51,835 nt of DNA from Streptomyces lycii (lineage in GTDB: Bacteria > Actinomycetota > Actinomycetes > Streptomycetales > Streptomycetaceae), in contig NZ_WHPN01000314.1 of the NCBI RefSeq assembly GCF_009735685.1, forward strand, positions 849 to 52,683, given 5' to 3'. The notes beneath the pieces were generated by a model. It worked only from the letters and a program-made list of their open reading frames with translations. It was not told the origin of the DNA and made no database searches. Both the position numbers and the translations under genes were made by a program. Below, in pieces: positions 1-8,520 of this stretch (position 1 is the first letter of the stretch; each line of letters opens with the position of its first letter).

Positions 1-80
1 CCCCGCCCCTCCGTCCTCCGTCCCTCCGTCCCCCGTCCCTCCGGTTCACAGCCCCGGTTGGCCGGCCGGGCCGCTGCCCC
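1..80. repeat. C/T-rich low-complexity spacer
   Basis: The window opens with a degenerate tandem run of units like ccctccgt (about 1-42), C-rich and G-poor on the plus strand. It lies just beyond the 3' end of the minus-strand gene 81-1157. No gene is visible here. Confidence 0.6.
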
Positions 81-1157
81 TCAGCGCAGCGGCACCGGGC
101 GCCCGGTGCGGGCCGACGCGTAGCCCGCCAGGGCGATGCGCAGCGACCGCAGGCCCGCCTCGCCGTCGGCCACCCGGATCGCCTCGTCCGCCCCGTCGGC
201 GCCGCCCCCCGGGACGGGCCCGGCGCCGGACCCCTCTCCCGGCCCGGCGGCCGTCTCCGGGAACAGGAACGCGCGCAGCAGCGCCGAGTCCAGGTCCGTG
301 CCCCAGGGCAACTGCACGGGGGACCGGCTCCGTTCGTCGAAGCCCGTGACGTTCTGGCCGAACGCGTCCATCTCCACCGTCGCCCGCTCGCCGACCAGTT
401 GCAGCTCCAGGCCGCCCCAGACCGGATGGTGGGCCGGCTGGCTCCAGCTGCAGTCGATCGTCGCGACCGCGCCGTTGTCGTACCGGACGGTCACCAGGCC
501 CGCCGTGTCCGCGTCGACCTCGCCCGCGTACATCACGTTGTTCGTCTGCGCGTACACCTCGGTGGCGTGCGCGCCGTCGAACAGGTCGTCCAGCAGATCG
601 GCGATGTGCACCGTGTGGTCCATCAGCGCCCCGCCGCCCGCCAGCTCCGGGTCGGTGAACCACGCCCGGTCGCCGGACGGGATACGGCCGTTGTTGGCGC
701 CCGCGACCGTGAGCACCCGCCCGGTGCCGCCGCCGCGCACCGCCCGGCGCAGCGCCGCGTACGCCGGGCTGAACCGCACCGGATACGCCACACCGAGCCG
801 TACGCCCGCCTCCCGGCAGGCCGCGACCATCGCCTCGCCGTCCGCGACCGTGGTGGCGAGCGGCTTCTCGCAGAGGACGTCCACGCCGTGCTTCGCCGCC
901 AGCTCCACCAGCGGCCGGTGGCGCGCGTTCTCGGAGGCGACCACGACCGCGTCCGGGCCCCAGTCGAACAGTTCCTCGTACGTCTCCGCGTACGGCACGC
1001 CGAGCCGCTCGGCCAGTGCCCGGCCGCGGACCTCCCCGGGGCCCGCCGACTCCGCCGACGGGTCGCTCGCCCGTACCTCGACGCCGTCCATGCCGCGCAG
1101 CACCGTCGCGTAACCGGCGGCGTGGACATGGGCGAACGACAGCAGTCCGACCTTCAC
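81..1157 (-). CDS. Gfo/Idh/MocA family oxidoreductase
   Basis: Predicted cytoplasmic NAD(P)-dependent oxidoreductase (358 aa) of the Gfo/Idh/MocA family, whose members act on hydroxyls of sugars, inositols and sugar acids. The family EKP segment is seen as CEKPLATT (E97-K98-P99). The N-terminal nucleotide-binding loop is SFAHVHAAG rather than GxGxxG, a variant I associate with a sugar-dehydrogenase subgroup. A Gly/Pro/Ala-rich insert lies near the C-terminus (about residues 305-325). The GTG start at 1157 gives a 4-nt GTGA overlap with the stop of the upstream oxidoreductase, so the two are probably co-translated. It is the last gene of the minus-strand run permeases-oxidoreductase-oxidoreductase, which points to catabolism of the imported carbohydrate. 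The substrate cannot be told from sequence. Confidence 0.88.
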   Translation of the reverse strand: MKVGLLSFAHVHAAGYATVLRGMDGVEVRASDPSAESAGPGEVRGRALAERLGVPYAETYEELFDWGPDAVVVASENARHRPLVELAAKHGVDVLCEKPLATTVADGEAMVAACREAGVRLGVAYPVRFSPAYAALRRAVRGGGTGRVLTVAGANNGRIPSGDRAWFTDPELAGGGALMDHTVHIADLLDDLFDGAHATEVYAQTNNVMYAGEVDADTAGLVTVRYDNGAVATIDCSWSQPAHHPVWGGLELQLVGERATVEMDAFGQNVTGFDERSRSPVQLPWGTDLDSALLRAFLFPETAAGPGEGSGAGPVPGGGADGADEAIRVADGEAGLRSLRIALAGYASARTGRPVPLR

Positions 1158-2185
1158 CGGGCCGCCACCTCCTCGGTCTCGTGGTGTGTGGTCTCCAGCT
1201 CCACGGCCCGCCCCGTGCGGGCCGACTCGGCCGCGGCGACCGCGATCCGTACCGCCTCCAGGCCGTCGCGGGCTGTCACCCGCGGTGTGCCGCCCCCCGT
1301 GACGGCGGCCGCGAAGTCCCGCAGTTCGGCGACGAACGGGCTCTCGGCCAGGTCGGTGGCCGGGATGCCCTCGCCGCGGGCCCGCTCGCCCTGGGCGACG
1401 ACGCGGAACGCCTTGGTTTGCGCGGAGTCGTGGTGCAGCACCCCGTCGCGGCCCGCGACCCGGAACGTCGTACGGAACGCCGAGTCCGGCAGGCCCCACA
1501 CCCCGTGCACATGGCTGACGGCGCCCGACGCGTGCGTCAGCACGGCCGTGGACGCCGCCACGCACCCCTCCACGGCGGGCGCTTCGAGATGGCCGCGCGC
1601 TTGGGCGTGCACCCGCACCACCGGCCCGGCGAGCAGCTGTGCGAAGTCGAAGTCGTGGACCATCTGGTCGAGCAGGATGCCGCCGGAGAGCGCCGCGTCG
1701 GCGAACCAGGGCGCCCACACCGGGTAGGCGCCGGTACGGGTGAAGCGCAGCACGGCGGGCTCGCCGACGGCACCGTCGCGGACGGCCTCGGCGAGGGCGG
1801 CGTACTCCGGGAACCAGCGCACGACATGCGCCGGGAAGAGCACGACGCCCGCCGCCTCGGCCGCCTCGGCCATCTCCCGCGCGTGCTCGACGCTCAGGGC
1901 GAGCGGCTTCTCGCACACCACGTGCTTGCCCGCCCGGATCGCGGTGAGCGCGATCTCCCGGTGCGTGTGGGTGGGAGTGCAGATGTCGACGGCCGTACTG
2001 CGCGCCAGGAGCTCGTCGAGGGAGCGCGCCGCCACGACACCGTGCGCGCCGTACCGCTCCGCGAGTTTCCCGGCGTTGTCGTCGGTGGAGAACACGGTGA
2101 CCCGCGCTCCCAGCTCGACCCAGGCGGGCAGATGGGCGCGGGCGATGCCGCCCGCGCCGATCAGCCCGATGTCCATGTCCGGCAC
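1154..2185 (-). CDS. Gfo/Idh/MocA family oxidoreductase
   Basis: Second Gfo/Idh/MocA-type NAD(P)-dependent dehydrogenase (343 aa). The Rossmann loop GLIGAGGIARAH begins at residue 7 and the catalytic EKP is CEKPLALS (E92-K93-P94). The C-terminal half is the usual dimerisation/substrate sheet. The ATG at 2185 is used; an in-frame ATG three codons later (2176) is possible. It overlaps the next oxidoreductase by 4 nt. A 240-nt gap with a hexanucleotide repeat separates it from the upstream permease, so it may have its own promoter or be less expressed than the transporter. Likely a sugar or polyol dehydrogenase tied to the transporter at 2426-5497. Confidence 0.88.
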   Translation of the reverse strand: MPDMDIGLIGAGGIARAHLPAWVELGARVTVFSTDDNAGKLAERYGAHGVVAARSLDELLARSTAVDICTPTHTHREIALTAIRAGKHVVCEKPLALSVEHAREMAEAAEAAGVVLFPAHVVRWFPEYAALAEAVRDGAVGEPAVLRFTRTGAYPVWAPWFADAALSGGILLDQMVHDFDFAQLLAGPVVRVHAQARGHLEAPAVEGCVAASTAVLTHASGAVSHVHGVWGLPDSAFRTTFRVAGRDGVLHHDSAQTKAFRVVAQGERARGEGIPATDLAESPFVAELRDFAAAVTGGGTPRVTARDGLEAVRIAVAAAESARTGRAVELETTHHETEEVAAR

Positions 2186-2203
2186 GTGACCGCCTTTCGG
2201 TTC

Positions 2204-2242
2204 GGTGATGGTGATGGTGATGGGGATGGGGATGGGGATGGG
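2204..2242. repeat. Hexanucleotide microsatellite
   Basis: About three copies of GGTGAT followed by about three copies of GGGGAT, lying 19-57 nt upstream of the minus-strand start at 2185. On the sense strand of that gene the run is C-rich and G-poor. Copy number may vary between strains. Confidence 0.8.
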
Positions 2243-2425
2243 TGAAGAGGGGTGGGGTGTGTGATGTGCGATGGGGGATGGGTGACGGGGGTCGACATGG
2301 GCGGCGGGAGGATCCGGTGGCGCGGGGAGCGCGCAGTACGGGCGGGACGGCGGCCCCCCGTCCGGTGAGCCGCGCCGTTCCGGCAGCCGCGCGGTGCCGG
2401 CGGCGCCGCTCGGCCCCCGGGACCG

Positions 2426-3289
2426 CTAGCCCTTCGAGCCGCTGAGCGCGATGCCCTGCACGAAGTGGCGTTGCAGCAGCACGTAGAGGATCAGCATCGG
2501 CAGGCTGGCGACGAGCGAACCGGCCATCAGCACCGGGTAGTTCGTCACGAACTGCCCCTCCAGCGACGCCAGCCCGGCGCTGATCGGCATGGTCGTCGGA
2601 TCGGTGTTGACGACCAGCGGCCACAGCAGGTCGTTCCACGACCACATCGCCGTGATGACCGCCAGCGCGGCCAGGGCGGGCCGGACCAGCGGCAGCATGA
2701 TGCTCCAGAAGATCCGCAGCGGCCCGGCGCCGTCGATACGCGCCGCCTCCTCCAGCTCCTTCGGCAGCGCCATGAAGAACTGCCGCAGCAGGAAGGTGCC
2801 GAACGCGCTGAACATCCCGGGCAGGAACAGCGCGGGCACGCTGTTGAGGAGGCCCAGCCGCTGGATGATCTCGTGCTGCGGCAGGATCAGCAGCTGCGCG
2901 GGCACCATGAGCACCGACAGGAACACCGCGAAGAGGACGTTCTTGCCCCGGAACTGCATGCGCGCGAACGCGTACGCCGCCAGTGAGCAGAACACCAGCT
3001 GCCCGAGGGTGCGGCCGAGGGTGTTGAGGGCGCTGTTGCCGAGCATCTCGGCGAACGGCAGCGCCGTGAAGACCTCGCTGAACGCGGCCGTGTCCCAGTT
3101 CTGCGGCAGGAACGTCGGCGGCACCCGCACCGACTCCGGCATGGTCTTGAACGCGGTCAGCAGCTGCCACACGAACGGGAACAGCATGACCAGCGCGCCC
3201 AGCGACAGCACCGCGTGCGTCGCCAGCGTCCCGGGGTCGACGCGCCCGGCACGCGCGGGCCTCCCGGCGCGGGGGGTCGGCTCAGGCAT
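2426..3289 (-). CDS. Carbohydrate ABC transporter permease, MalG type
   Basis: Inner-membrane permease (287 aa) of the MalG/CUT1 class. A short Arg/Pro-rich N-terminus is followed by six expected hydrophobic helices. The EAA cytoplasmic loop that docks the ATPase is visible as LEEAARIDGAGPLRIFW, about residues 180-195. The ATG start at 3289 overlaps the stop of the MalF-type gene by 8 nt, so the two permeases are translationally coupled and should form the heterodimeric channel. No ATPase gene lies in the run; in Streptomyces the shared ATPase MsiK usually supplies this. Confidence 0.92.
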   Translation of the reverse strand: MPEPTPRAGRPARAGRVDPGTLATHAVLSLGALVMLFPFVWQLLTAFKTMPESVRVPPTFLPQNWDTAAFSEVFTALPFAEMLGNSALNTLGRTLGQLVFCSLAAYAFARMQFRGKNVLFAVFLSVLMVPAQLLILPQHEIIQRLGLLNSVPALFLPGMFSAFGTFLLRQFFMALPKELEEAARIDGAGPLRIFWSIMLPLVRPALAALAVITAMWSWNDLLWPLVVNTDPTTMPISAGLASLEGQFVTNYPVLMAGSLVASLPMLILYVLLQRHFVQGIALSGSKG

Positions 3290-4235
3290 AGTGCACCCAC
3301 CTCTTCTGGAAGCGGAACTGGAGGTACGTCAGGCCTGCGATCAGCAGCATCAGCAGGAACGCGAGCGCCGCCGCGCCGCCCTGCGAGTTCTCCTCGAACG
3401 CCCACTTGTAGAAGAGCGTCACGATGGACTGGGTCGAGCCCAGCGCCGGGTTGACGGGGCTCATCATCACGTAGATCAGGTCGAACTGCTGGAGCGAGTT
3501 GATCACGCAGATCACCGAGGCGAAGAAGATGCTCGGGCTGAGCAGCGGCAGCGTGATGCGGAAGAAGCGGCGCACCGGGCCGGCGCCGTCGAGCTGGGCG
3601 GCCTCGTAGTAGTCGCGGGGGATGGCCTTGATGCCGGCGATGAAGATGATCAGGTAGTAGCCGACCTGGGACCAGACCATCACGGTGCCGATCGCGTAGA
3701 CCGCGGTCGACGGGTCGGAGACCCAGTAGCGGCCGTCGACGCCGATCACCGACAGGGCCTCGTTGACCATGCCGAAGTCGCCGTTGTAGAGCCAGTTCCA
3801 GACCAGGCCGACGGCGGTCGGCAGGGTGATGAACGGCAGGAAGTACAGCGCCCGGTAGACGGACACGCCGCGCAGCCCGGGGCGGTTCATCAGGTCCGCC
3901 AGGACGATCGCGACGGGCAGGGTGACCAGGCCCATCGCCATGTAGACGAGGGTGTTGAGCAGTGCCCGCCCGACGGTGACGTCCTGCACCACCCGCTGGT
4001 AGTTCTCGCCGCCCACCCAGGTGTTGCCGCCGAACACCCCGAAGGAGGTGAAGCTGAAGTAGAACGTCTGGAGCAGCGGCCAGAGGTAGAAGACGAGGAA
4101 GCCGAGCGCGATGGGCGCGATGAAGAGGTACGCGGAGCGCTGGGTGCGCCCCGGCCCGCGGCCCGTCGCCTTCCGCGTACGCCGCCCGGTTCTGCCTGCG
4201 GCCTGCGCCGCGGCCGTGGAGGGGAAGACCGCCAT
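3282..4235 (-). CDS. Carbohydrate ABC transporter permease, MalF type
   Basis: Partner permease (317 aa) of the CUT1 sugar importer. A basic N-terminus of about 40 residues precedes the first helix (YLFIAPIALGFLVFYLWPLL). The EAA loop is YEAAQLDGAGPVRRFF. I chose the ATG at 4235 because it follows the binding-protein stop by 2 nt; the frame stays open further upstream but there it overlaps the binding-protein gene. It is operonic with 4238-5497 (binding protein) and 2426-3289 (MalG type). Confidence 0.92.
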   Translation of the reverse strand: MAVFPSTAAAQAAGRTGRRTRKATGRGPGRTQRSAYLFIAPIALGFLVFYLWPLLQTFYFSFTSFGVFGGNTWVGGENYQRVVQDVTVGRALLNTLVYMAMGLVTLPVAIVLADLMNRPGLRGVSVYRALYFLPFITLPTAVGLVWNWLYNGDFGMVNEALSVIGVDGRYWVSDPSTAVYAIGTVMVWSQVGYYLIIFIAGIKAIPRDYYEAAQLDGAGPVRRFFRITLPLLSPSIFFASVICVINSLQQFDLIYVMMSPVNPALGSTQSIVTLFYKWAFEENSQGGAAALAFLLMLLIAGLTYLQFRFQKRWVHYA

Positions 4236-4237
4236 CG

Positions 4238-5497
4238 TCACTTCTCCTGTTCCAGGGCGAGGTTCATCTGCCGGGCCAGGGTGCGGGCGGCCTCCTCGAT
4301 GCCGCCCTTGCCGGTCCACGGCCTGCCGAGCAGCTGGGTCTGGAGGTTCTCCCAGGCCGCCGTGTACTTCGAGGCCGGGTAGGGGACGGCGTAGTCGAGC
4401 ATGTCGATGAAGTGCCGCAGCTCGAACTCCGGCATCGACTTCACCCAGATGTCCTGCGTCCCGGCGTACGAGGAAATGGTGACGCCCTCGCGCGCCTGGA
4501 TCTCCGCGGCCCGTCTCGACCCCATGAACTTCACGAACTCCCAGGCGGCCCCGGCGCGCGGGCTCTTGCCGGATATCGCGTTGGCCAGGCCGTGGATGGT
4601 GGTGGCCCGCTCGCGGCCCCTGGGGAGCACGGCGACTCCGCCGTGGTCCCTGATCGCGGGGGAGGCGTACATCTGGGAGGCCATGGCGGAGAGGTCGTAG
4701 TTCATCGCCGTCCGCTCCGACAGATACAGCTGACGGCCCCTGGTGTCCGTCATGGCGCTCTGCGACGGGGACCAGCCGCGGTCGATCATGTCGGTCCACA
4801 GGCGCAGGCCCTCGATGGTGCGCGGGTCGTCGAAGCCGGACCTGCCGTCCCGGATCACATAGCCGCCGGCCTGCGGGATGGTGTTGTAGTACGTGTACTG
4901 GCGCCACATCTCGCCGGTGATGCCGTGCACGCCCCGGCTCGGGTCGGTCAGCTCGGCGGCGGCGTCCCGCAGCGTGTCCCAGGTCCAGGTGTCGTCCGGA
5001 TAGGGCACCCCGGCCCGGTCGAAGAGTTCCTTGTTGTACCAGAGGCCGATGGTGTCGAAGTCCTTCGGCATCGCGTAGCGCTCGCCGCCGTAGGAGTACA
5101 TCCCGACGAGTTCCCCGGGATGGACGCCCATGTCGAACCCGTCCCGCTCGATGAATTCGTCCAGCGGGCGCAGCACGCCGTTCGACGCGTACAGCTGGAT
5201 GTTGACGGCGTTCATCCAGAACACGTCGGGCGCCGATCCGCCGCGCATCGCGGTCTTCAGCGTGGTCCAGTACGCGTCGAACGGGGTGACCTCGATCTTC
5301 ACCGAGATCTCCGGGTGCTCCGCCTCGAAGGCCTTGGCGATCTTCCGCATGCCGGGCACCTGCAACGGGTCCCACATGCCGTATCTGAGGACGGTCCGGC
5401 CGCCGGAACCGTCCGGCGAGTCTCCGCCGCCGGAACAGCCGGTGGCCAGGACGGGCGTGGCCGCCACTGCTCCGGCGAGCAGGCTTCTCCTGCGCAT
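4238..5497 (-). CDS. Extracellular solute-binding lipoprotein (sugar ABC transporter)
   Basis: Binding protein (419 aa) that captures the sugar outside the membrane. The N-terminus MRRRSLLAGA has consecutive arginines, a short hydrophobic core and a lipobox-like LATGC at about residue 20, so it is probably a lipoprotein, possibly Tat-exported. The body fits the family 1 extracellular solute-binding fold (early EVTPFDAYWTTLKTA; later WEFVKFMGS). The ATG at 5497 is preferred over an upstream in-frame ATG at 5617 because GGAG sits about 7 nt before it and the signal peptide starts here. First gene of the transporter operon; the sugar is unknown. Confidence 0.9.
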   Translation of the reverse strand: MRRRSLLAGAVAATPVLATGCSGGGDSPDGSGGRTVLRYGMWDPLQVPGMRKIAKAFEAEHPEISVKIEVTPFDAYWTTLKTAMRGGSAPDVFWMNAVNIQLYASNGVLRPLDEFIERDGFDMGVHPGELVGMYSYGGERYAMPKDFDTIGLWYNKELFDRAGVPYPDDTWTWDTLRDAAAELTDPSRGVHGITGEMWRQYTYYNTIPQAGGYVIRDGRSGFDDPRTIEGLRLWTDMIDRGWSPSQSAMTDTRGRQLYLSERTAMNYDLSAMASQMYASPAIRDHGGVAVLPRGRERATTIHGLANAISGKSPRAGAAWEFVKFMGSRRAAEIQAREGVTISSYAGTQDIWVKSMPEFELRHFIDMLDYAVPYPASKYTAAWENLQTQLLGRPWTGKGGIEEAARTLARQMNLALEQEK

Positions 5498-5812
5498 ACG
5501 CAACTCCGAAGGGGACGCTGGGGGGTGCGGTGTCGTCGTCGTCCGGGCCGAGCTGCCGGCCCGGCGTGCGGGTGGTACGGCGTGCGGGTGATCCGGCGTG
5601 CCGTCGAGGGGGTGCACGAAGGATGCGCGGTGGCTCGGTGTCCGGTCGCTCGTGTGGGGTGGCTCGTGTGGGCCGGCTCGGTGCGCGGGCCGGGCTCGGC
5701 GCGAGGACGGTTCGGTGTACGGGTGGTACGGGTCGCGGGTGGTACGGGTCGCGGGTGGTGCGGGGCGTGCGGACGGTTCGGATGCTTCGGATGTTCCGGG
5801 GGTGCGGGTGGG
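5498..5812. repeat. Low-complexity spacer with 16-bp tandem repeat
   Basis: This 315-nt gap between the ROK regulator and the binding-protein gene has no convincing gene. It is built of short degenerate units. The clearest is a 16-bp unit (gggtggtacgggtcgc) at 5721-5736 and 5737-5752, with a partial third copy to 5763. On the minus strand, the sense strand of both flanking genes, it is C-rich and G-poor. The binding-protein promoter must lie here, but I could not pick a convincing -35/-10 pair. Confidence 0.65.
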
Positions 5813-7003
5813 TCAGCGCACGGGCGGTGGGAGCGGGGGAAGCGCGCCCGGAGCCTGCGTCAGCGCTTCGTCGACGCAGTCCAGGGCCTTGCGTACGGCG
5901 CCGAGCGCGACGCCCTGTTCGCCGAGCGTGCTGACCGCGATCCGCGGCACGTGCAGCGTGATGTCCCGCAGATGGCGGACCAGCAGCGGTGTCAGCGACC
6001 CGCCGGCCGGGGTCAGCCCGCCGGACAGGACGACCAGCTCCGGGTCGAGCGCGAGCACGAGCGCCGCGACCCCCGGGGCCAGCCGGGCGGCGTACCGGTC
6101 GAGTACCTCCAGCGCCGCCGGATCACCCTCGCCCGCCGCACGGGCGAGCGCCTCCACCTCCGACTCGCCCTCCCGCCGCTCGCCCTCCCAGATCAGCACG
6201 TCCTGCGCCCGGGCCAGCCCGAGCTGCGGGAGCAGCCCCAGCTCACCGGCACCGCCGCGGCGGCCGCGGTGCAGCCGCCCGTCGATCAGCACGCCGCAGG
6301 AGGAGCGCCGGCCCGCCAGCACACAGGCGACGTCGTCCGCGAGTTGCGCGGCGCCGCGCCAGTGCTCGGCGAGGGTGGCGAGGTTGACGTCGTTCTCGGC
6401 CAGGATCCGGCAGGAGAAGGCGCTGCCGAGCTTGCGGGCCAGGTCCAGGTCGGTCCACTCCGGGACCACCACGGACAGGATCCGCCCGGAGTCGTCGACG
6501 ACTCCGGGCACCCCGACGGCCAGCGCCCACAGATCGTCCTGCCGCACCTTGTGATCGACCAGGAACCGGTCGATCCGGGCCCGGAGGAACGCGAGCCGGT
6601 CGGGCCCGCTCATCCTCGGGTCGATGTCCTCGCGCTCGGCGGCGGAGACCGCGCCGGACAGATCGGACAGCAGCAGCACGATCTTGTGCAGACCGATGTC
6701 GACCCCGACGACGTGACCCGCCTCCCCGCGGAACCGGAAGCTCCGCGCCGGCCGGCCGGAGCGCCCCGTGACGCTCTCCGCCTCCTCCGCGAGCCCCTGC
6801 GCCACCAGCTCCTCGACCAGCAGCTCCACTGTGGGCCGGGACAGCCCGGTCGAGGTGGACAGCTGGCCGAGCGTCTGCGCCTGGGTGCGCAGCGAGCGCA
6901 GCACGGCATTGGTGTTCATCCGCCGCAGGGCGGCCAGATCGTGTCCCCGCACCGCGCACCTCCTGGGCCGCTCCGATCGGCTGTTGGTTGAGGACTGTTG
7001 CAT
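5813..7003 (-). CDS. ROK family transcriptional regulator
   Basis: DNA-binding regulator (396 aa). An N-terminal winged helix-turn-helix (about residues 25-75, LGQLSTSTGLSRPTVELLVEE) is fused to a ROK sugar-kinase-like domain beginning at VVGVDIGLHK. ROK repressors usually respond to sugars or sugar phosphates. The typical zinc motif CxCGxxGC is not obvious; only CGVLIDGRLHRG and GELGLLPQLG are seen, so the domain may be non-kinase. It lies upstream of, and co-directional with, the transporter operon and divergent from the oxidoreductase at 7127, so it is the likely regulator of both. The ATG at 7003 has a short AGG about 3 nt upstream; a second ATG about 28 codons in is possible. Confidence 0.88.
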   Translation of the reverse strand: MQQSSTNSRSERPRRCAVRGHDLAALRRMNTNAVLRSLRTQAQTLGQLSTSTGLSRPTVELLVEELVAQGLAEEAESVTGRSGRPARSFRFRGEAGHVVGVDIGLHKIVLLLSDLSGAVSAAEREDIDPRMSGPDRLAFLRARIDRFLVDHKVRQDDLWALAVGVPGVVDDSGRILSVVVPEWTDLDLARKLGSAFSCRILAENDVNLATLAEHWRGAAQLADDVACVLAGRRSSCGVLIDGRLHRGRRGGAGELGLLPQLGLARAQDVLIWEGERREGESEVEALARAAGEGDPAALEVLDRYAARLAPGVAALVLALDPELVVLSGGLTPAGGSLTPLLVRHLRDITLHVPRIAVSTLGEQGVALGAVRKALDCVDEALTQAPGALPPLPPPVR

Positions 7004-7043
7004 AACCTGCGGCGCACGTGAACCCTGGCTGCGCGATATTTAT

Positions 7044-7061
7044 GAAGGACTTCTTCCTAAA
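7044..7061. promoter_or_regulatory. Candidate ROK operator in divergent promoter
   Basis: The 123-nt divergent gap between 7003 and 7127 holds a locally AT-rich island. Its imperfect inverted repeat AGGA-N5-TCCT (7046-7049 / 7055-7058) reads TTTAGGAAGAAGTCCTT on the minus strand. This resembles the TTAGGAA-x-TTCCTAA type of dyad that I associate with actinobacterial ROK/sugar regulators, but the match is partial. Confidence 0.35.
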
Positions 7062-7126
7062 GGGCTCCGTCTCCGGGACGCTGTGCCGGGAGCAGCGCGG
7101 ACACGTACACCGGGAGGACCGCGACG

Positions 7127-8482
7127 ATGACGACGGAGAGCACGACGGAGAGCACAGCAGAGAGCACAGCGTCGAGCACAGCCTTGAGCACGACGGGGAG
7201 CCGGCCGGAGAGCACGACGACGCGCACGTGCGGGAAGGCGGCCGGGAGCACGGCGGAGACCGGTCCGGCAGCCGGTACCGGCCGGCCCGCGGGCCCGGAG
7301 CTGCGGATCGGCGTCGTCGGCGTGGGGCAGCGCGCGGCGCTGGCCGCCCACGCCCACCGCCCCGGGGCCGGATCGCGGGTGACGGCCTGCGCCGACCCGC
7401 ACCCCCGCGGCCGGGAGGCGGCGCGGTCGCTGTTCGGCCCCGGTGTGCCGGTGTACGACGACCACCGGCAGCTCCTGGACGAAGCCCGGCCCGACGCGGT
7501 CATGGTCCTCACCCCGGACCACCTCCACACTGCGCCCGTCCTCGACGCCCTGCGCGCCGGCGTCACCGTCTTCGCCGAAAAGCCGCTCGCGATCACGACC
7601 GAGGACTGCGACCTGATCCTGCGCACCGCCCGGGACACCGGCAGCCGCCTCTACGTCGGCCACAACCTGCGGCACGCACCGGTCGTCCGCCGGATGCGGC
7701 AGCTGGTCCTGGACGGCGCGATCGGACGCGTACGGGCCGTGTGGTGCCGCCACTTCGTCGGCCACGGCGGCGACTTCTACTTCCGGGACTGGCACGCGGA
7801 CCGCCGCAACACCACCGGTCTGCTGCTCCAGAAGGGCGCCCACGACCTCGACGTCGTGCACTGGCTCGCCGGGGGCTGGACCCGCCGGGTCACGGCACTG
7901 GGCGACCTCGCGGTCTACGGCGCCGCCGCCGGCCGGCGGGACCGCTCCGGCGAGCGCATGGCCGACTGGTACGACCCGGACACCAACTGGCCGCCGACGG
8001 CCCTCACCGGGCTCAACCCGGTCGTGGACGTCGAGGACATCAGCATGCTGACCGGCCGCCTCGACAACGGCGTCCTCGTCGGCTACCAGCAGTGCCACTT
8101 CACCCCCGACTACTGGCGCAACTACACCGTCATCGGGGACCACGGCCGGCTGGAGAACTTCGGCGACCTCGACGGCGCGGTCGTCAAGGTCTGGAACACC
8201 CGACGCTCCGGCTACCGCGAGGACGCCGACCGGGTCGTCACGGTGCCGGCCACCGGCTCGGTCCACGGCGGCGCGGACGAGGCGCTCGTCGCCGAGTTCC
8301 TGCGCTTCGCGGCCCGCGGCGGCCCGACGGAGACCTCCCCGGTCGCCGCCCGGGAAGCCGTCGCCGCCGGTCACGCCGCGACCCGCTCCCTGCGGAACGG
8401 CGGCACACCGGCCGAGATCGAGCCGCTGCCGGCGGAACTCGTCGCGTACTACGCGGCGGGCCAGCCGGGCACCCCCACCTGA
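7127..8482 (+). CDS. Gfo/Idh/MocA family oxidoreductase
   Basis: Third family member in the locus (451 aa), predicted NAD(P)-dependent sugar/polyol dehydrogenase. An unusual Ser/Thr/Gly-rich leader of about 57 residues made of EST/EST-like repeats precedes the Rossmann loop GVVGVGQRAA. The catalytic EKP is AEKPLAIT (E151). The length beyond the family's usual 340-390 aa is due to this leader. The start at 7127 has GGGAGGA (7111-7117) about 9 nt upstream; a later start would be needed to remove the leader, and I see no good ribosome site there. Divergent from the ROK regulator, so probably in the same regulon as the transporter. Confidence 0.87.
   Translation: MTTESTTESTAESTASSTALSTTGSRPESTTTRTCGKAAGSTAETGPAAGTGRPAGPELRIGVVGVGQRAALAAHAHRPGAGSRVTACADPHPRGREAARSLFGPGVPVYDDHRQLLDEARPDAVMVLTPDHLHTAPVLDALRAGVTVFAEKPLAITTEDCDLILRTARDTGSRLYVGHNLRHAPVVRRMRQLVLDGAIGRVRAVWCRHFVGHGGDFYFRDWHADRRNTTGLLLQKGAHDLDVVHWLAGGWTRRVTALGDLAVYGAAAGRRDRSGERMADWYDPDTNWPPTALTGLNPVVDVEDISMLTGRLDNGVLVGYQQCHFTPDYWRNYTVIGDHGRLENFGDLDGAVVKVWNTRRSGYREDADRVVTVPATGSVHGGADEALVAEFLRFAARGGPTETSPVAAREAVAAGHAATRSLRNGGTPAEIEPLPAELVAYYAAGQPGTPT
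7135..7225. repeat. GAGCAC-based tandem repeat inside a coding N-terminus
   Basis: A degenerate run of gagcac(a/g) units spaced by 6-15 nt encodes the EST-type leader of the oxidoreductase at 7127. It looks like a slippage-derived expansion rather than part of the enzyme fold. Confidence 0.6.
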
Positions 8483-8520
8483 ACTGCCGTGCGGCGCAAG
8501 GACTTTGTAGGATCCCCGGC

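Noticed and set aside
81..3170. A single 1029-residue minus-strand protein
   Set aside because: Only the last third (81-1157) has family motifs; the rest is the wrong frame of the second oxidoreductase and MalG-type permease genes.
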